This document shows, piece by piece, positions 41,744 to 50,648 of a stretch of 64,000 bases of DNA (positions are counted from its first letter, which is position 1; each line of letters starts with the position of its first letter). The DNA is from Paenibacillus solani (GTDB lineage: Bacteria > Bacillota > Bacilli > Paenibacillales > Paenibacillaceae). Below the pieces are notes generated by a model. That model saw only the letters and a program-made list of their open reading frames with translations. It had not been told where the DNA came from and searched no databases. Location: NCBI RefSeq assembly GCF_001277345.1, contig NZ_LIUT01000001.1, positions 2,384,419 to 2,448,418 on the forward strand. Direction: 5' to 3'. Both the position numbers and the translations under genes were made by a program.

Positions 41744-42787
41744 TCAGCCTTCGAGCAGTGTAATCAATTTTTTCAATAGAGCAGGCTCTTCATTTCGGAA
41801 TTGCTCGAACCTAAGCCTAAGCTTCTCAAATACTTCCTTGTCTTCGCGAATTTCATGCCGTATGTATTGATCCCTCAGCTTCATCGCTCTTTTGGTTATA
41901 TCCCTGTAACCCTCCACAAGCTCTTCATCGTAGGGGATCATCCCCTCTTCGACCAAGTATTCGATCCGCTCACTCATCATTCTTTTGTGCTCCCAGAGCG
42001 CATGAAGATGTCTTACATCGTTTCGCTCACCGAGCCTTGGATCATTGCTCTCTACAGCATCAAAGTACATTTGCAAATAGCTGTATACGTTAATTCCAAA
42101 AGCTTCCTTATTGTCAAAGTTGTAATTGATCCGGTTTAAATGAGTCTCCCCGTTAAGGTAATCGCGCAATTGGTCGATCGCGGCCATCTTATCGAAAGAA
42201 TAAGAAACATGCGGTTCGTATTTGTAAAAATACGTATGATGATCGGCCGTGAGGCTGTCCTGTAGAAGATGCCTAATGGACTGGACCGCCTCCAGGAACT
42301 CCTGAAACGGGATCTGCACATTGCGATAAACTCCGGTATGGTCAAACATGGAAGCATTGAAGACCTTCTCCTCCCAGTCGAAACCGTATAGAAAAAGATG
42401 ATGGGGGAACGGATCTCTCTGATAGGAGGCCGCTGGCGACAGCTTGGATTCGTCCAGAAACACGACACAGTAGTAACCGCTGCGGATCTGATCCGCGAAG
42501 AATTGTGGCCAGGCGTCTAATGCCAAATTCTCCAGAATCGTATAATTGACGGAACAGGTAAGAAGAAAGGGATTATTGAAATTCAGTTCATTAGGTTTGC
42601 CACGAAAAAAATCAATATAGTACTGTCTGCCGTCCTCTAGAAAGTCCTTTTTGCAAGATAACTGGATAAAATTGCTGTAATACCAAGGAATCGTTTCTTC
42701 ATGGGCGCTGGTGATCGAAAGTGTATAAGCCCAGCGCAAGAACCCTTTAAGCGGCGGATTTTGGATTGGAAGCTGAACTGCGTTCAT
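41744..42787 (-). CDS. Uncharacterised protein, last gene of the ACP operon (possibly C39/BtrH-like)
   Basis: A 347-residue soluble protein from ATG 42787 behind GGGAG. The N-terminal 200 residues contain YYIDFFRGKPNE, SGYYCVVFLDESKL, PHHLFLYGFDWEEKVFNASMFD and a later IPFQEFLEAV. This order (buried strand, His plus a YG-D strand, then an aromatic strand) is reminiscent of C39/BtrH-type papain-like folds in biosynthetic clusters. The C-terminal 100 residues are helical and charged. An acyl transfer or hydrolysis role on the ACP is a guess; no triad is assigned with confidence. Confidence 0.6.
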   Translation of the reverse strand: MNAVQLPIQNPPLKGFLRWAYTLSITSAHEETIPWYYSNFIQLSCKKDFLEDGRQYYIDFFRGKPNELNFNNPFLLTCSVNYTILENLALDAWPQFFADQIRSGYYCVVFLDESKLSPAASYQRDPFPHHLFLYGFDWEEKVFNASMFDHTGVYRNVQIPFQEFLEAVQSIRHLLQDSLTADHHTYFYKYEPHVSYSFDKMAAIDQLRDYLNGETHLNRINYNFDNKEAFGINVYSYLQMYFDAVESNDPRLGERNDVRHLHALWEHKRMMSERIEYLVEEGMIPYDEELVEGYRDITKRAMKLRDQYIRHEIREDKEVFEKLRLRFEQFRNEEPALLKKLITLLEG

Positions 42788-42826
42788 GGATTTCTCCCCC
42801 TTCTGACAAGTGATTCGAAAACTCAT

Positions 42827-43630
42827 CTAACTGCTCGCGCTGCTGTACCCCTTCACAGCCTGATTCCATAGCAGGCGTACAACTGCGAAGAGCACAAGCG
42901 AAGCGGTCAAAGCCAGTCCCCCATAGAGCCAGTTAAGCTGCCCGAGCAGAAACATAGGTCCGAAATTGGTAATAAGGAACAATGGAATAACAAAGGTCCC
43001 GATTCGGCGGACCCAGGCCGGGTAAATCGCCATGGGGAAGTTGTTGGCGTCCCAGACGGAATGAGCAATCTCCGACACAGAGCCAGTCTGAACAAACCAG
43101 AATGAAAGCAGTGCCGGGATGATCATCAGACAGTAGGTGATGATAACCCCGATAAATAATAGCAAGCCAAATCCAGCAAGCTGCAAGAACGTCAGCGGAA
43201 TATCCATAGCATGCCATCCAATCCCGATCATGACGAACCCAACCAGAATATCAGGTATGGGCAGCGCAAGATCAACGTAACGCAAGGAAGCCATAAACTG
43301 GAGGGAAACCGGCTTTGTCAGCATTAAATCAAGTGATCCATCCTTAATATATTCCGGAATTTTCATGAAGTTTGTAAAAAACACGCCCACATAAATTCCG
43401 GTCATCACGGTGTGCATACCGATAAATAGCAGCAGCCCTTCGGGGGGAATACCGTCTACATGAAGATCGGTACGGAACACAACGAGAACATATAACAGCT
43501 TGGCGAGCAGATAGACGGATTCCACAATCAGGCTCATCATAAAATTACCCCGAAACTCCATCTGGGCGATGAGGCAATTTTTGATGAATAAACCGTACAG
43601 ACGCATGTATTTCCGCGTGATTTTTAACAT
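42827..43630 (-). CDS. ABC-2 family permease (COG3694-like)
   Basis: A 267-residue permease with six predicted helices. It carries the cytoplasmic EYIKDGSLDLMLTKPVSLQFM segment typical of the COG3694/COG4587 pair and ends in NFGPMFLLGQLNWLYG. It follows the second permease gene by 12 bases. With the COG4586-type ATPase it forms a heteromeric exporter, probably for the product of the operon. Confidence 0.85.
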   Translation of the reverse strand: MLKITRKYMRLYGLFIKNCLIAQMEFRGNFMMSLIVESVYLLAKLLYVLVVFRTDLHVDGIPPEGLLLFIGMHTVMTGIYVGVFFTNFMKIPEYIKDGSLDLMLTKPVSLQFMASLRYVDLALPIPDILVGFVMIGIGWHAMDIPLTFLQLAGFGLLLFIGVIITYCLMIIPALLSFWFVQTGSVSEIAHSVWDANNFPMAIYPAWVRRIGTFVIPLFLITNFGPMFLLGQLNWLYGGLALTASLVLFAVVRLLWNQAVKGYSSASS

Positions 43631-43642
43631 ATGTATTGTCCG

Positions 43643-44452
43643 CTACCCCCCTACTGCCGAATATTTCTTCATGGAAACATGCCATGCGAAACGGGATAGC
43701 AAGAAGAACAACACAATCCACCCACACTGGATAAGCAGCCCTTGATACATTGCCGCAACTTCCGTTTTACCGCTAAGGACATTGACCGGAAAATAGATCG
43801 TATAGGGGAACGGTGTGTACTGAAGTGCCTTCACAACTGAATCTCCGAAAATCTCAAGTGGAAACATGCCTCCGCTCAAAATATTGACGAGCAGACTTGT
43901 AATCACAAAAAAGTATGAGATTTCATGCAGATAAAATGCACTGGCGCAGATGCAGTAAGCGATCAGAAAATTGAGTAAAAGCGCACCCCATAGTGTGATC
44001 GCAAACAAGACCAGCCGTACGGCCTCGACCTTGAGTACGCCCCCGGAAGCAGCGAACCAGATGATTCCGACGAGCAGCATAACGGTGATTCCATAATAAA
44101 TCGCCTTCTGGCCGAAAAAGGAAATCAGTCGATACCCGAAGTAGCTAATCGGCTTGATCAAATATTTGTTAAGTCCCCCATTCTTGATATCATCGGCAAT
44201 CTGATGCTCGAACTGAGTCGCAATGAGCTTGGACACCAGCCCTGCCAATATCGTATACATAATAATTTGACCATACGAATACGAGAACAGCGCATCCTGA
44301 CCGGAATGCTGGTACACTGCCGTCCAGATGAAATACTGGACAAGAATGGGAAACATAGCCCCGATAAGACCGAGAAAGAAGTGAACACGATATTCCATCG
44401 AATGCTGGACGCCCATTGAAAAAACAGCCGTATACAATTTTCGTCTATTCAT
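43643..44452 (-). CDS. ABC-2 family permease (COG4587-like)
   Basis: A 269-residue permease with six predicted helices. The segment HQIADDIKNGGLNKYLIKPISYF is the counterpart of the DGSLDLMLTKP motif in its partner; FVITSLLVNILSGGMFPLEIFGDSVVKALQYTPFPYTIYFPVNVLSG is typical for the family. It overlaps the ATPase stop by 4 bases. It forms the exporter together with the genes on each side. Confidence 0.87.
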   Translation of the reverse strand: MNRRKLYTAVFSMGVQHSMEYRVHFFLGLIGAMFPILVQYFIWTAVYQHSGQDALFSYSYGQIIMYTILAGLVSKLIATQFEHQIADDIKNGGLNKYLIKPISYFGYRLISFFGQKAIYYGITVMLLVGIIWFAASGGVLKVEAVRLVLFAITLWGALLLNFLIAYCICASAFYLHEISYFFVITSLLVNILSGGMFPLEIFGDSVVKALQYTPFPYTIYFPVNVLSGKTEVAAMYQGLLIQCGWIVLFFLLSRFAWHVSMKKYSAVGG

Positions 44453-45432
44453 CCGACGGATTCCTTGCGATAGAGCATGGAGATGCTTTCCTCGATCGGT
44501 ACGTCTTCGATCGTCCAGTCAACGATTGGAAACGAATCGAGCACGGCACGCGACACTTCCTTTAAACGGTGCTTCGGCAGCTCCAAGACAACATTGTATT
44601 CGTCTCCACTGACGATTTTTCCGAATTTGGCCAACCGCTGCTCAGCAACCGGCTCGGAGAAATGCAGCCTGATAATTTTCTGCTCGTTAAAAAGATCATT
44701 GATTTTGTGAAGCTCCCCGTCATACAGAAGATTTCCTTCGTTAATGATGATCGTACGCTTGCACAGATCCTCTACATCCTTCATGTAGTGGCTCGTCAGC
44801 AGGATCGTCGCGCCGAACTGCTCATTATAGTATTTTAGAAACTCTCTGACCTTCTTCTGGGAAGGGAAATCGAGGCCAATCGTTGGCTCATCGAGATAAA
44901 GCAGCCTTGGGCGATGAATCAGGGCGGCGATCAGCTCCATTTTCATCCTTTCACCCAGGGACAGTCGGCGCACCTGCACATCCAGAAGCTCCTCCACCTC
45001 AAGCATTTCCGAAAGTTCGGCAAGACTCCGGCGGTAAACATCATCATCCACATCGTAAATACATTTATTCAAATATATCGACTCGCTGGCGGGAAGGTCC
45101 CACCAAAGCTGGTTTTTCTGACCCATAACGATGGAGAAAAGCCGTTTGAACTCGTTCTTCCGCTCCCACGGCACATAGCCGAGCACATTCGCCTCCCCGC
45201 TTGTGGGATACAGAATGCCCGACAGCATTTTGAGCGTTGTGGTCTTACCTGCTCCGTTGGGACCGAGAAACCCGACGCACTCACCCGGGCCAATGTCGAA
45301 GGAAACGGATTTAACCGCTTCCTTCACCAACGCCTTGCGGGCAAATAAATTTTTCAGCGAATTTTTAAGCCCCGCTCCTTTCCGGTAATACACGAACGTT
45401 TTGTGCAGCTCCCGTACACGGATAAAGTCCAT
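44449..45432 (-). CDS. ABC exporter ATPase (COG4586-like)
   Basis: A 327-residue ATPase. Walker A is GPNGAGKTT, the signature LSLGERMKMELIAALIH, Walker B LLYLDEPTIGLDF and the switch His is in LLTSHYMKDVEDLC. The insertion after the first strands (YYRKGAGLKNSLKNLF) is typical of the COG4586 group that pairs with COG4587/COG3694 permeases. It lies 59 bases after the radical SAM gene. Confidence 0.93.
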   Translation of the reverse strand: MDFIRVRELHKTFVYYRKGAGLKNSLKNLFARKALVKEAVKSVSFDIGPGECVGFLGPNGAGKTTTLKMLSGILYPTSGEANVLGYVPWERKNEFKRLFSIVMGQKNQLWWDLPASESIYLNKCIYDVDDDVYRRSLAELSEMLEVEELLDVQVRRLSLGERMKMELIAALIHRPRLLYLDEPTIGLDFPSQKKVREFLKYYNEQFGATILLTSHYMKDVEDLCKRTIIINEGNLLYDGELHKINDLFNEQKIIRLHFSEPVAEQRLAKFGKIVSGDEYNVVLELPKHRLKEVSRAVLDSFPIVDWTIEDVPIEESISMLYRKESVG

Positions 45433-45491
45433 TTCCGCTCCTCCTGAACGTCTGCCTGTTTGCCTGATTGGCCGGCATGAAGTCTTAACGC

Positions 45492-46667
45492 TTAAATTCC
45501 ATTATTGTAAAGCAGCACGCATTTCGAGCAGATCGGCATCAGTCCGCAGGCTAAAACCTCGCGCTGTTTTCGAAGATCTTCCCCATGGAAAATATCCGCC
45601 ACACTATCTTCGTGCAAATTACCGACACTGAATTCAGGGAAGAACTTGCACGGATTCACTTTGCCGTCCGGCATTACGTCCATCCGGTTCGAGATAGAGA
45701 AGCACTGCGTCCGGTTCATGGCCGGCTTCTCGCTGCCTCGGATAAATCCTTCCACTTCCTCAGGCTCCAGCGCAGGCTGATAGCGGATGCGCACATTCCA
45801 CACGCGGGAATTGACTCGTTTAAGCTCTTCGATTAGTGTATCGTAATTGTCCGGAGAGATATGGAACGTGAAGGAGTGCCAGCTGTTCTTGTGATCGTCA
45901 GCAAAGCGGGAGGCAAGATGCGGAAAATGTGCATCGAAGTAGGTGTCCATTTTCTCCGCTGTACCGGAAGGGATATACCAAGGGAAGCAGAAATAGACGG
46001 AATCCACGCCCATTTCTTCGAAAAATTCCATAAAACTGTATAACTGACCGACCATCTGATCATTTACCGTTAAAGCCACAGAGACCTTCCCTTTATACAG
46101 GCCCTGCTTCTGCAAGTCGAGCAGCAGCTGTATGGCATGGATCACTTTCTTGAACGTGCCTTTGCCCCGAATCGCGTCATTCTCCTTCTCGAAGCCTTCC
46201 AGGCTGACCAGCATGACCAGATTTTCTGACATCTTCAGAATGGAATCCAGCTTCTGCTCAATAAGAATCGCATTTGTACAAATGGTCGTATACCGGTCTT
46301 CCTTGGCAAGCAGCTCGGCCAGCTCATCGAACTTGGAGTAGAATAAAGGCTCACCGCCCCACAGGAATACGCGCGATTTTCGCTCCCTGGTTTCGGCCAG
46401 CAGCTTCTCCACGACCGGAATCTCGATTTCGTCATTCTTCACTTCTCTGGCAAAGCCGTGATGGAAGCCGTCCGGATTCCATTCGAAGCAGTGCTTACAG
46501 CGCAGATTGCAGCCGTTATTGAGCTTGATCCCGATCTCGTAAGGCACAGGGGCTGCATAAGTTGGGTCTTCACGGCGTTTCCTTCCGGTTTCCGCCAGCG
46601 GAACCAAAGTTCTTTTCATATTACGGAATGTCTGTGGGTCAAACGTAACTGCTGTTTTCGGCTGCAT
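45492..46667 (-). CDS. Radical SAM/SPASM enzyme
   Basis: A 391-residue enzyme starting at ATG 46667 behind GGGAGG. The SAM-binding [4Fe-4S] motif CNLRCKHC has Cys53, Cys57 and Cys60, followed by FLWGGEPLF. A C-terminal SPASM-type domain carries further cysteines: CFSISNRMDVMPDGKVNPC, then GNLHEDSVADIF and CGLMPICSKC, for extra Fe-S clusters. SPASM enzymes modify peptides or, as in butirosin BtrN, aminocyclitols. The start overlaps the glycosyltransferase gene by 29 bases. The substrate is unknown. Confidence 0.92.
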   Translation of the reverse strand: MQPKTAVTFDPQTFRNMKRTLVPLAETGRKRREDPTYAAPVPYEIGIKLNNGCNLRCKHCFEWNPDGFHHGFAREVKNDEIEIPVVEKLLAETRERKSRVFLWGGEPLFYSKFDELAELLAKEDRYTTICTNAILIEQKLDSILKMSENLVMLVSLEGFEKENDAIRGKGTFKKVIHAIQLLLDLQKQGLYKGKVSVALTVNDQMVGQLYSFMEFFEEMGVDSVYFCFPWYIPSGTAEKMDTYFDAHFPHLASRFADDHKNSWHSFTFHISPDNYDTLIEELKRVNSRVWNVRIRYQPALEPEEVEGFIRGSEKPAMNRTQCFSISNRMDVMPDGKVNPCKFFPEFSVGNLHEDSVADIFHGEDLRKQREVLACGLMPICSKCVLLYNNGI

Positions 46668-47745
46668 AGGTATTCCTCCCAAAATGGTTGATTTTTGACC
46701 GTTGCTCAAGCAGACGTCTGCATATCTCCTCTAGAAGATGTACTGAAAAATTCCGTCCTTTCCATTCCGAAAACCGGATACCCAGACCGCGGGCTTCCCA
46801 ATAGGTTGAATTATGAAGCTCATGGTCTCCAAATGGCTCCAACATGACAAAAGGGATTCCGTACGACAGCGAGTCGTTCAGAGTCGCTCCCCCCGGCTTG
46901 CTGATAATTGCAGCACAGTTCCGTATCAGGTCAGTAAAAACTGCGTAATCCCGAAGTGGGTACTCCTGAAGAGATCCGCCTTCACGAACATACCGTGCCA
47001 TAGGAGGGAAAGTATGATGTCCCTGCGCATTCTGGCTCCACGGATCCCAAGAAGCCATCGTTCCGAAGTAGCGTGTAACTCCATCGTCCTCCTCTACCTC
47101 AGTAGGATCATACACAATTACATCAAGGCAGTAACCAAGCTGGCGAAGCTCTGAGATAGTCCCGGCATAGGTCCCGATCCCCCAGCCACCGCCATGGATC
47201 ATCAATCGCCCTGATCGCTGCTCATAAGGCAAAGGCTCTGTTTCGTTCGAAGCAATATAGCTGCTAGGCAACAACTCAGAGGGATCATATAACCAGACGT
47301 TTTCATAGTTAGGATACAAATGCTTATGTACCTTGAAGGACGGTGTATCCCACGCATCCAGCCGAATCAAACGAATGTCCACAGCTCTACCGATAGCTGT
47401 CTTGTAGCGCTCCAGAATCGGCAACCAGAAACCGGTAAACAATGCAAAGCTGGTGACCTCGGCTTTCTTCCAAACGTCCAGCAGCTTCAGAACTGCCTCC
47501 TCATTCAGGGAATTGTCGATAGGCTTGGCCAGCTTATGCCCCATGCGGGCAACGGAAAAATCAGCATGGAATGCTTTTTTGGTGGATCGGATCTTACTCC
47601 GGACTTCTTCGTGATACAAGTTCTCCAGCACATGAACGTCCGTCTGGATTCCTCTGACTTGCAGGTACATATGCAGATGCATGGCGGGAATGTATGCACC
47701 TAGCGAATTGCCCGATGCCAGCAAGGCAACCTTGGATGAATTCAT
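46639..47745 (-). CDS. GT-B fold glycosyltransferase-like protein
   Basis: A 368-residue cytoplasmic protein. It starts VALLASGNSLGAYIPAMHLHMYLQVRG (a Rossmann opening) and ends with the MurG/UGT donor-site pattern SKPGGATLNDSLSYGIPFVMLEPFGDHE. LMIHGGGWGIGTYAGTISELRQLG begins the second lobe. The family usually moves a sugar from UDP- or dTDP-sugars. GGGGAGG precedes the ATG. In this operon it may glycosylate the product or make the scaffold on which the ACP-bound group is placed. Confidence 0.82.
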   Translation of the reverse strand: MNSSKVALLASGNSLGAYIPAMHLHMYLQVRGIQTDVHVLENLYHEEVRSKIRSTKKAFHADFSVARMGHKLAKPIDNSLNEEAVLKLLDVWKKAEVTSFALFTGFWLPILERYKTAIGRAVDIRLIRLDAWDTPSFKVHKHLYPNYENVWLYDPSELLPSSYIASNETEPLPYEQRSGRLMIHGGGWGIGTYAGTISELRQLGYCLDVIVYDPTEVEEDDGVTRYFGTMASWDPWSQNAQGHHTFPPMARYVREGGSLQEYPLRDYAVFTDLIRNCAAIISKPGGATLNDSLSYGIPFVMLEPFGDHELHNSTYWEARGLGIRFSEWKGRNFSVHLLEEICRRLLEQRSKINHFGRNTYAAENSSYV

Positions 47746-47766
47746 GCGTACCTCCCCTGTTCAGGT

Positions 47767-49287
47767 TTAGTTGTACACTTTAACGGACATGTCGGCGAGT
47801 ACCTGCCTCAGGCTTTCGACCAGCTCACTGCGATGTCCATCGTCACGGCCCAGCACAGCTACATACAGCCTTCCTTTCGGCATGCCTCGTTTGTTCTGTA
47901 ACCCCTCGGCCATACGACGGCGGGTTATAATCTCATTTACCATTACCGTATTGGATGAGAGAGGAACGATCCCGTAACTCCCAGGGACTGTCACTAAAAG
48001 CCCGGAATTTCCCAGTACCTGCAGCAGCTTCCCGATCGTAAATCCCTCCGGAAGACCGAGGGACAAAAATGTAAGCCAGCCTGTCTGCCCGTATGGTTCC
48101 CAATGCTTATCGAGATACGAGTTAATCAGGCCCATGGACTTGCGGGCGTTTATCTCCACAATAGGTACGACTTCACCATCGGTGAGTATCATTGAGTCGA
48201 AGCAAACGAAGCCGTGGTAGCCATCCTCCGCCAGTAGCCGGAGCGCTTTGTCAATTACGTTGAAATAGCCGGCGTCCTCCAGCATGCGGAGTACATCTTC
48301 ATCAGCTTTGATAGACCCGCTGTAATTTTGCTGGTGATTCATCATCCGCTGAACGGAGATAAACTCCCTCTTACCATCCTCTCGAATGAACCAATGCGAA
48401 CTAAAGTCGATCTCCTTGTGCAGCAGCGGCTCCAGCAAGAATTGAGATCGCAATCCGCCAGCCTCCTGTGCAAGCAGATGCTTGGCTATTATTCGCTGCA
48501 TGGCTTCGCTCTCAATAAGCAGGTTCCCCTTCCCTGAAACTCCAAATGGATCTTTCAACAGATACGGCCCGTGCTTTAGAAGTATATTGCCAGCTGCCAC
48601 TATTTCCGCTGCGCTGTTCGCTTCCGTGCCGTAGCTTTTCTCGCCAATTCTAGCCAGGAGCTGATTGGAGTACAGCTTGGAGTTAACGCGTACAACTGTT
48701 TCAAGATCCGGCAAAGGTCCAAATGGTCCAGCAGTGTGCTGGTAAGCTAGTGTATCAGCCGTAATGGCGTAAGGAGACAGAATATGCATGGCGTGGGTGG
48801 ATACGAATTCATCCGGTAATAGCGTCTGCTGTAAATCTCCAGGAACGTTAATAGGTGAGATCGATCTCGGCAAGACTGCGTTCTCAAGATAATCCGAACC
48901 GACCGTTTGCAGCACCCTGTTATCTGATGTGAAATTCTGAGCTTGATCGGCCGCAAGCCTGAACATGCACTGCTTGAAAACATCTGGCCCAGGAAGAGGC
49001 ATCTTCTCATTGTTCAAATCATAGAGATAGCGCGTTTGAAAGGAAAAGTTGAGTCCGTTTAGGTATTCGTGCAGCGCGGGATCGATTCTACAGCGACTAT
49101 AAAGTACATCATGAGGTTCACAAAATGGAAAAAGCAGCTCGTCCATACACAGTACAATCGCTTCTCGGTCCTTGTCAGGCATAGCGGGCAGCCGGGTCAG
49201 ATCCGAATCTCTCCAACGGGTTTCAGGGTCAAACGTACCCATAATGATTTTTGGAATCACACCAGGTTCACTGCTTGACATCTTCAT
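47767..49287 (-). CDS. ATP-grasp ligase, BtrJ-like (amino acid to ACP?)
   Basis: A 506-residue protein. The ATP-grasp core includes the nucleotide lysine and flexible loop LLKDPFGVSGKGNLLI, the FLLEPLLHKEIDFSSHWFI strand, and the metal site FVCFDSMILTDGEVVPIVEINARKSMG (Asp, Glu, Asn). The first ~200 residues look like a pre-ATP-grasp domain. In butirosin synthesis BtrJ loads an amino acid on a carrier protein; the adjacent ACP gene (20-base overlap) suggests the same here. The exact start is uncertain. The amino acid cannot be read from sequence. Confidence 0.85.
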   Translation of the reverse strand: MKMSSSEPGVIPKIIMGTFDPETRWRDSDLTRLPAMPDKDREAIVLCMDELLFPFCEPHDVLYSRCRIDPALHEYLNGLNFSFQTRYLYDLNNEKMPLPGPDVFKQCMFRLAADQAQNFTSDNRVLQTVGSDYLENAVLPRSISPINVPGDLQQTLLPDEFVSTHAMHILSPYAITADTLAYQHTAGPFGPLPDLETVVRVNSKLYSNQLLARIGEKSYGTEANSAAEIVAAGNILLKHGPYLLKDPFGVSGKGNLLIESEAMQRIIAKHLLAQEAGGLRSQFLLEPLLHKEIDFSSHWFIREDGKREFISVQRMMNHQQNYSGSIKADEDVLRMLEDAGYFNVIDKALRLLAEDGYHGFVCFDSMILTDGEVVPIVEINARKSMGLINSYLDKHWEPYGQTGWLTFLSLGLPEGFTIGKLLQVLGNSGLLVTVPGSYGIVPLSSNTVMVNEIITRRRMAEGLQNKRGMPKGRLYVAVLGRDDGHRSELVESLRQVLADMSVKVYN

Positions 49288-49543
49288 ATACTGGCTGCGC
49301 CTGTGGCTGGCAGCTTATCAGAAAAGTAATAAAAGCGTCGATCGAACGGAGATGTTCGTAATCGAATTGATCATAATCAATGACCACGTTTAATTGATCT
49401 TCTACCTTGAGCATAAATTGGATCATTTGTAGGGAATCAAGACCTATATCGTTGTTTAGATCCGTTTGGGGGGATAGGGATTGGCGGAGTTCTGGCTGAT
49501 CATCTTTGATAGAGCACAAAATATCTACGATATTATCGAACAT
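49268..49543 (-). CDS. Free-standing acyl/peptidyl carrier protein
   Basis: A 91-residue carrier protein. The phosphopantetheine serine is Ser37 in IGLDSLQMIQFML. Helix 1 (NIVDILCSIKDD) and the acidic helices 2-3 are typical. The first gene of the eight-gene operon, with AAGGAG before the ATG and a consensus promoter 114 bases upstream. Because an ATP-grasp ligase follows with translational overlap, it probably carries an aminoacyl intermediate rather than serving fatty-acid synthesis. Confidence 0.93.
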   Translation of the reverse strand: MFDNIVDILCSIKDDQPELRQSLSPQTDLNNDIGLDSLQMIQFMLKVEDQLNVVIDYDQFDYEHLRSIDAFITFLISCQPQAQPVYEDVKQ

Positions 49544-49656
49544 GACTACACTCCTTTAAAGGTTAATGTGTATAGGGAACCGGGTCCTTACATACCTACT
49601 CCAATCTACTAGAAGCTACTTCAAGGCTTCCCCCTTCCTTTTCCTGTGTTACTATT

Positions 49657-49685
49657 ATTATCTTTATTATGTTAAAAATTGTCAA
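49657..49685 (-). promoter_or_regulatory. Consensus sigma-A promoter of the ACP operon
   Basis: On the minus strand TTGACA (49680-49685), a 17-base spacer and GATAAT (49657-49662). The leader to the ACP start is about 107 bases. Confidence 0.75.
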
Positions 49686-49715
49686 CATTTAATAGAAAAC
49701 AGTTGATGTCGTTAT

Positions 49716-49749
49716 AGCAAAAAAACGCTCGGCACCTTTAGGACATGCC
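49716..49749 (-). terminator. Weak terminator of comB
   Basis: GGCA/TGCC with a 11-base loop, then GAGC and seven Ts on the minus strand. The T-tract is good; the stem is short. Confidence 0.4.
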
Positions 49750-49760
49750 TATTTCGTTAC

Positions 49761-50471
49761 TTATATGGCGTTGTTATCTACTTCTACCCTTTCAATCAAT
49801 GGAATATCATGATGATCATTCACTTTCATTACAAAATCGGAAGGCAGCTCTTTAGTGCAAAAAGAAATATCCTCGCGTAAAAATTCCGGTCTTTCATCGT
49901 CGTAAAACTTTTCTGCTGCCGCTGACTGTTGAATCCGTGTAATAGCTTGATCTGTCGATACCCGATCGGAACTTTGGAGAATTTCCGCCATATACTCTGC
50001 GCATGCCAAGTCGTCATCCCCTGATGGATGCGAGGCGATTAAATTAATAGTCATGTTCTCCTCTTTTAATAAACTCCTCTTTATATAGGCTGCTGTTGTT
50101 CTAGCATTAGAGAATCCTGTAACAAAAACATGTTCGGCATTCAACGAATTTAAGGTTGCCCTCACTCCATTGGTTGTTTTCTGGATCAGCATTTTTCCAT
50201 CAAGGTCCAAGGCTTGTAAACGTGCAGGTGAATTGTCGATTTCGAACCCAGGAATGGGCAGCCCCTTTATTTCGCCTGCTAATACATACTGTGGGAAACG
50301 TTTTTTAATACGCAAAGCCTCGTCTACAGTGCCTGCAAGCATGATACCTTGTGCCCCGTTTATAAAAGCATAATGTGCCACGGTAAAAGCTCGTATTACA
50401 TCAATGACAACATTAATGTTTGATGCTTCCAACGAATGGTCGTTCCCTTGAATAATTTGTATCGCCCTCAT
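49761..50471 (-). CDS. comB: 2-phosphosulfolactate phosphatase ComB
   Basis: A 236-residue Mg-dependent phosphatase that releases sulfolactate from 2-phosphosulfolactate. Start at ATG 50471 behind GAGAGGAG. ComB marks: VVIDVIRAFTVAHYAFINGA, GEIKGLPIPGFEIDNSPA, LIQKTTNGVRAT and HPSGDDDLACAEYMAEIL. It is divergent from the MFS gene and near comA, which makes its substrate. No ComC dehydrogenase is nearby, so the end product is probably sulfolactate, as in B. subtilis spores, rather than sulfopyruvate for coenzyme M. Confidence 0.9.
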   Translation of the reverse strand: MRAIQIIQGNDHSLEASNINVVIDVIRAFTVAHYAFINGAQGIMLAGTVDEALRIKKRFPQYVLAGEIKGLPIPGFEIDNSPARLQALDLDGKMLIQKTTNGVRATLNSLNAEHVFVTGFSNARTTAAYIKRSLLKEENMTINLIASHPSGDDDLACAEYMAEILQSSDRVSTDQAITRIQQSAAAEKFYDDERPEFLREDISFCTKELPSDFVMKVNDHHDIPLIERVEVDNNAI

Positions 50472-50648
50472 GTAATTTCTCCTCTCAACCAGCATCCTTG
50501 ATGTCAATTTACTACAGTATATTGAGCGAACCGTAAGGAGTGCCCATAAATAACCGAATAGATATTCACGATGTGGTGATAATTAGAAAGCATAATAAAA
50601 TAAGCAATTTTCTTTTTTCAACGAACTTCCAGTCCGAGGAGCGAAATT

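Noticed and set aside
41744..49543. Assignment of the ACP operon as a butirosin cluster
   Set aside because: Only ACP and ATP-grasp genes match well; scaffold and side-chain genes of butirosin are absent.
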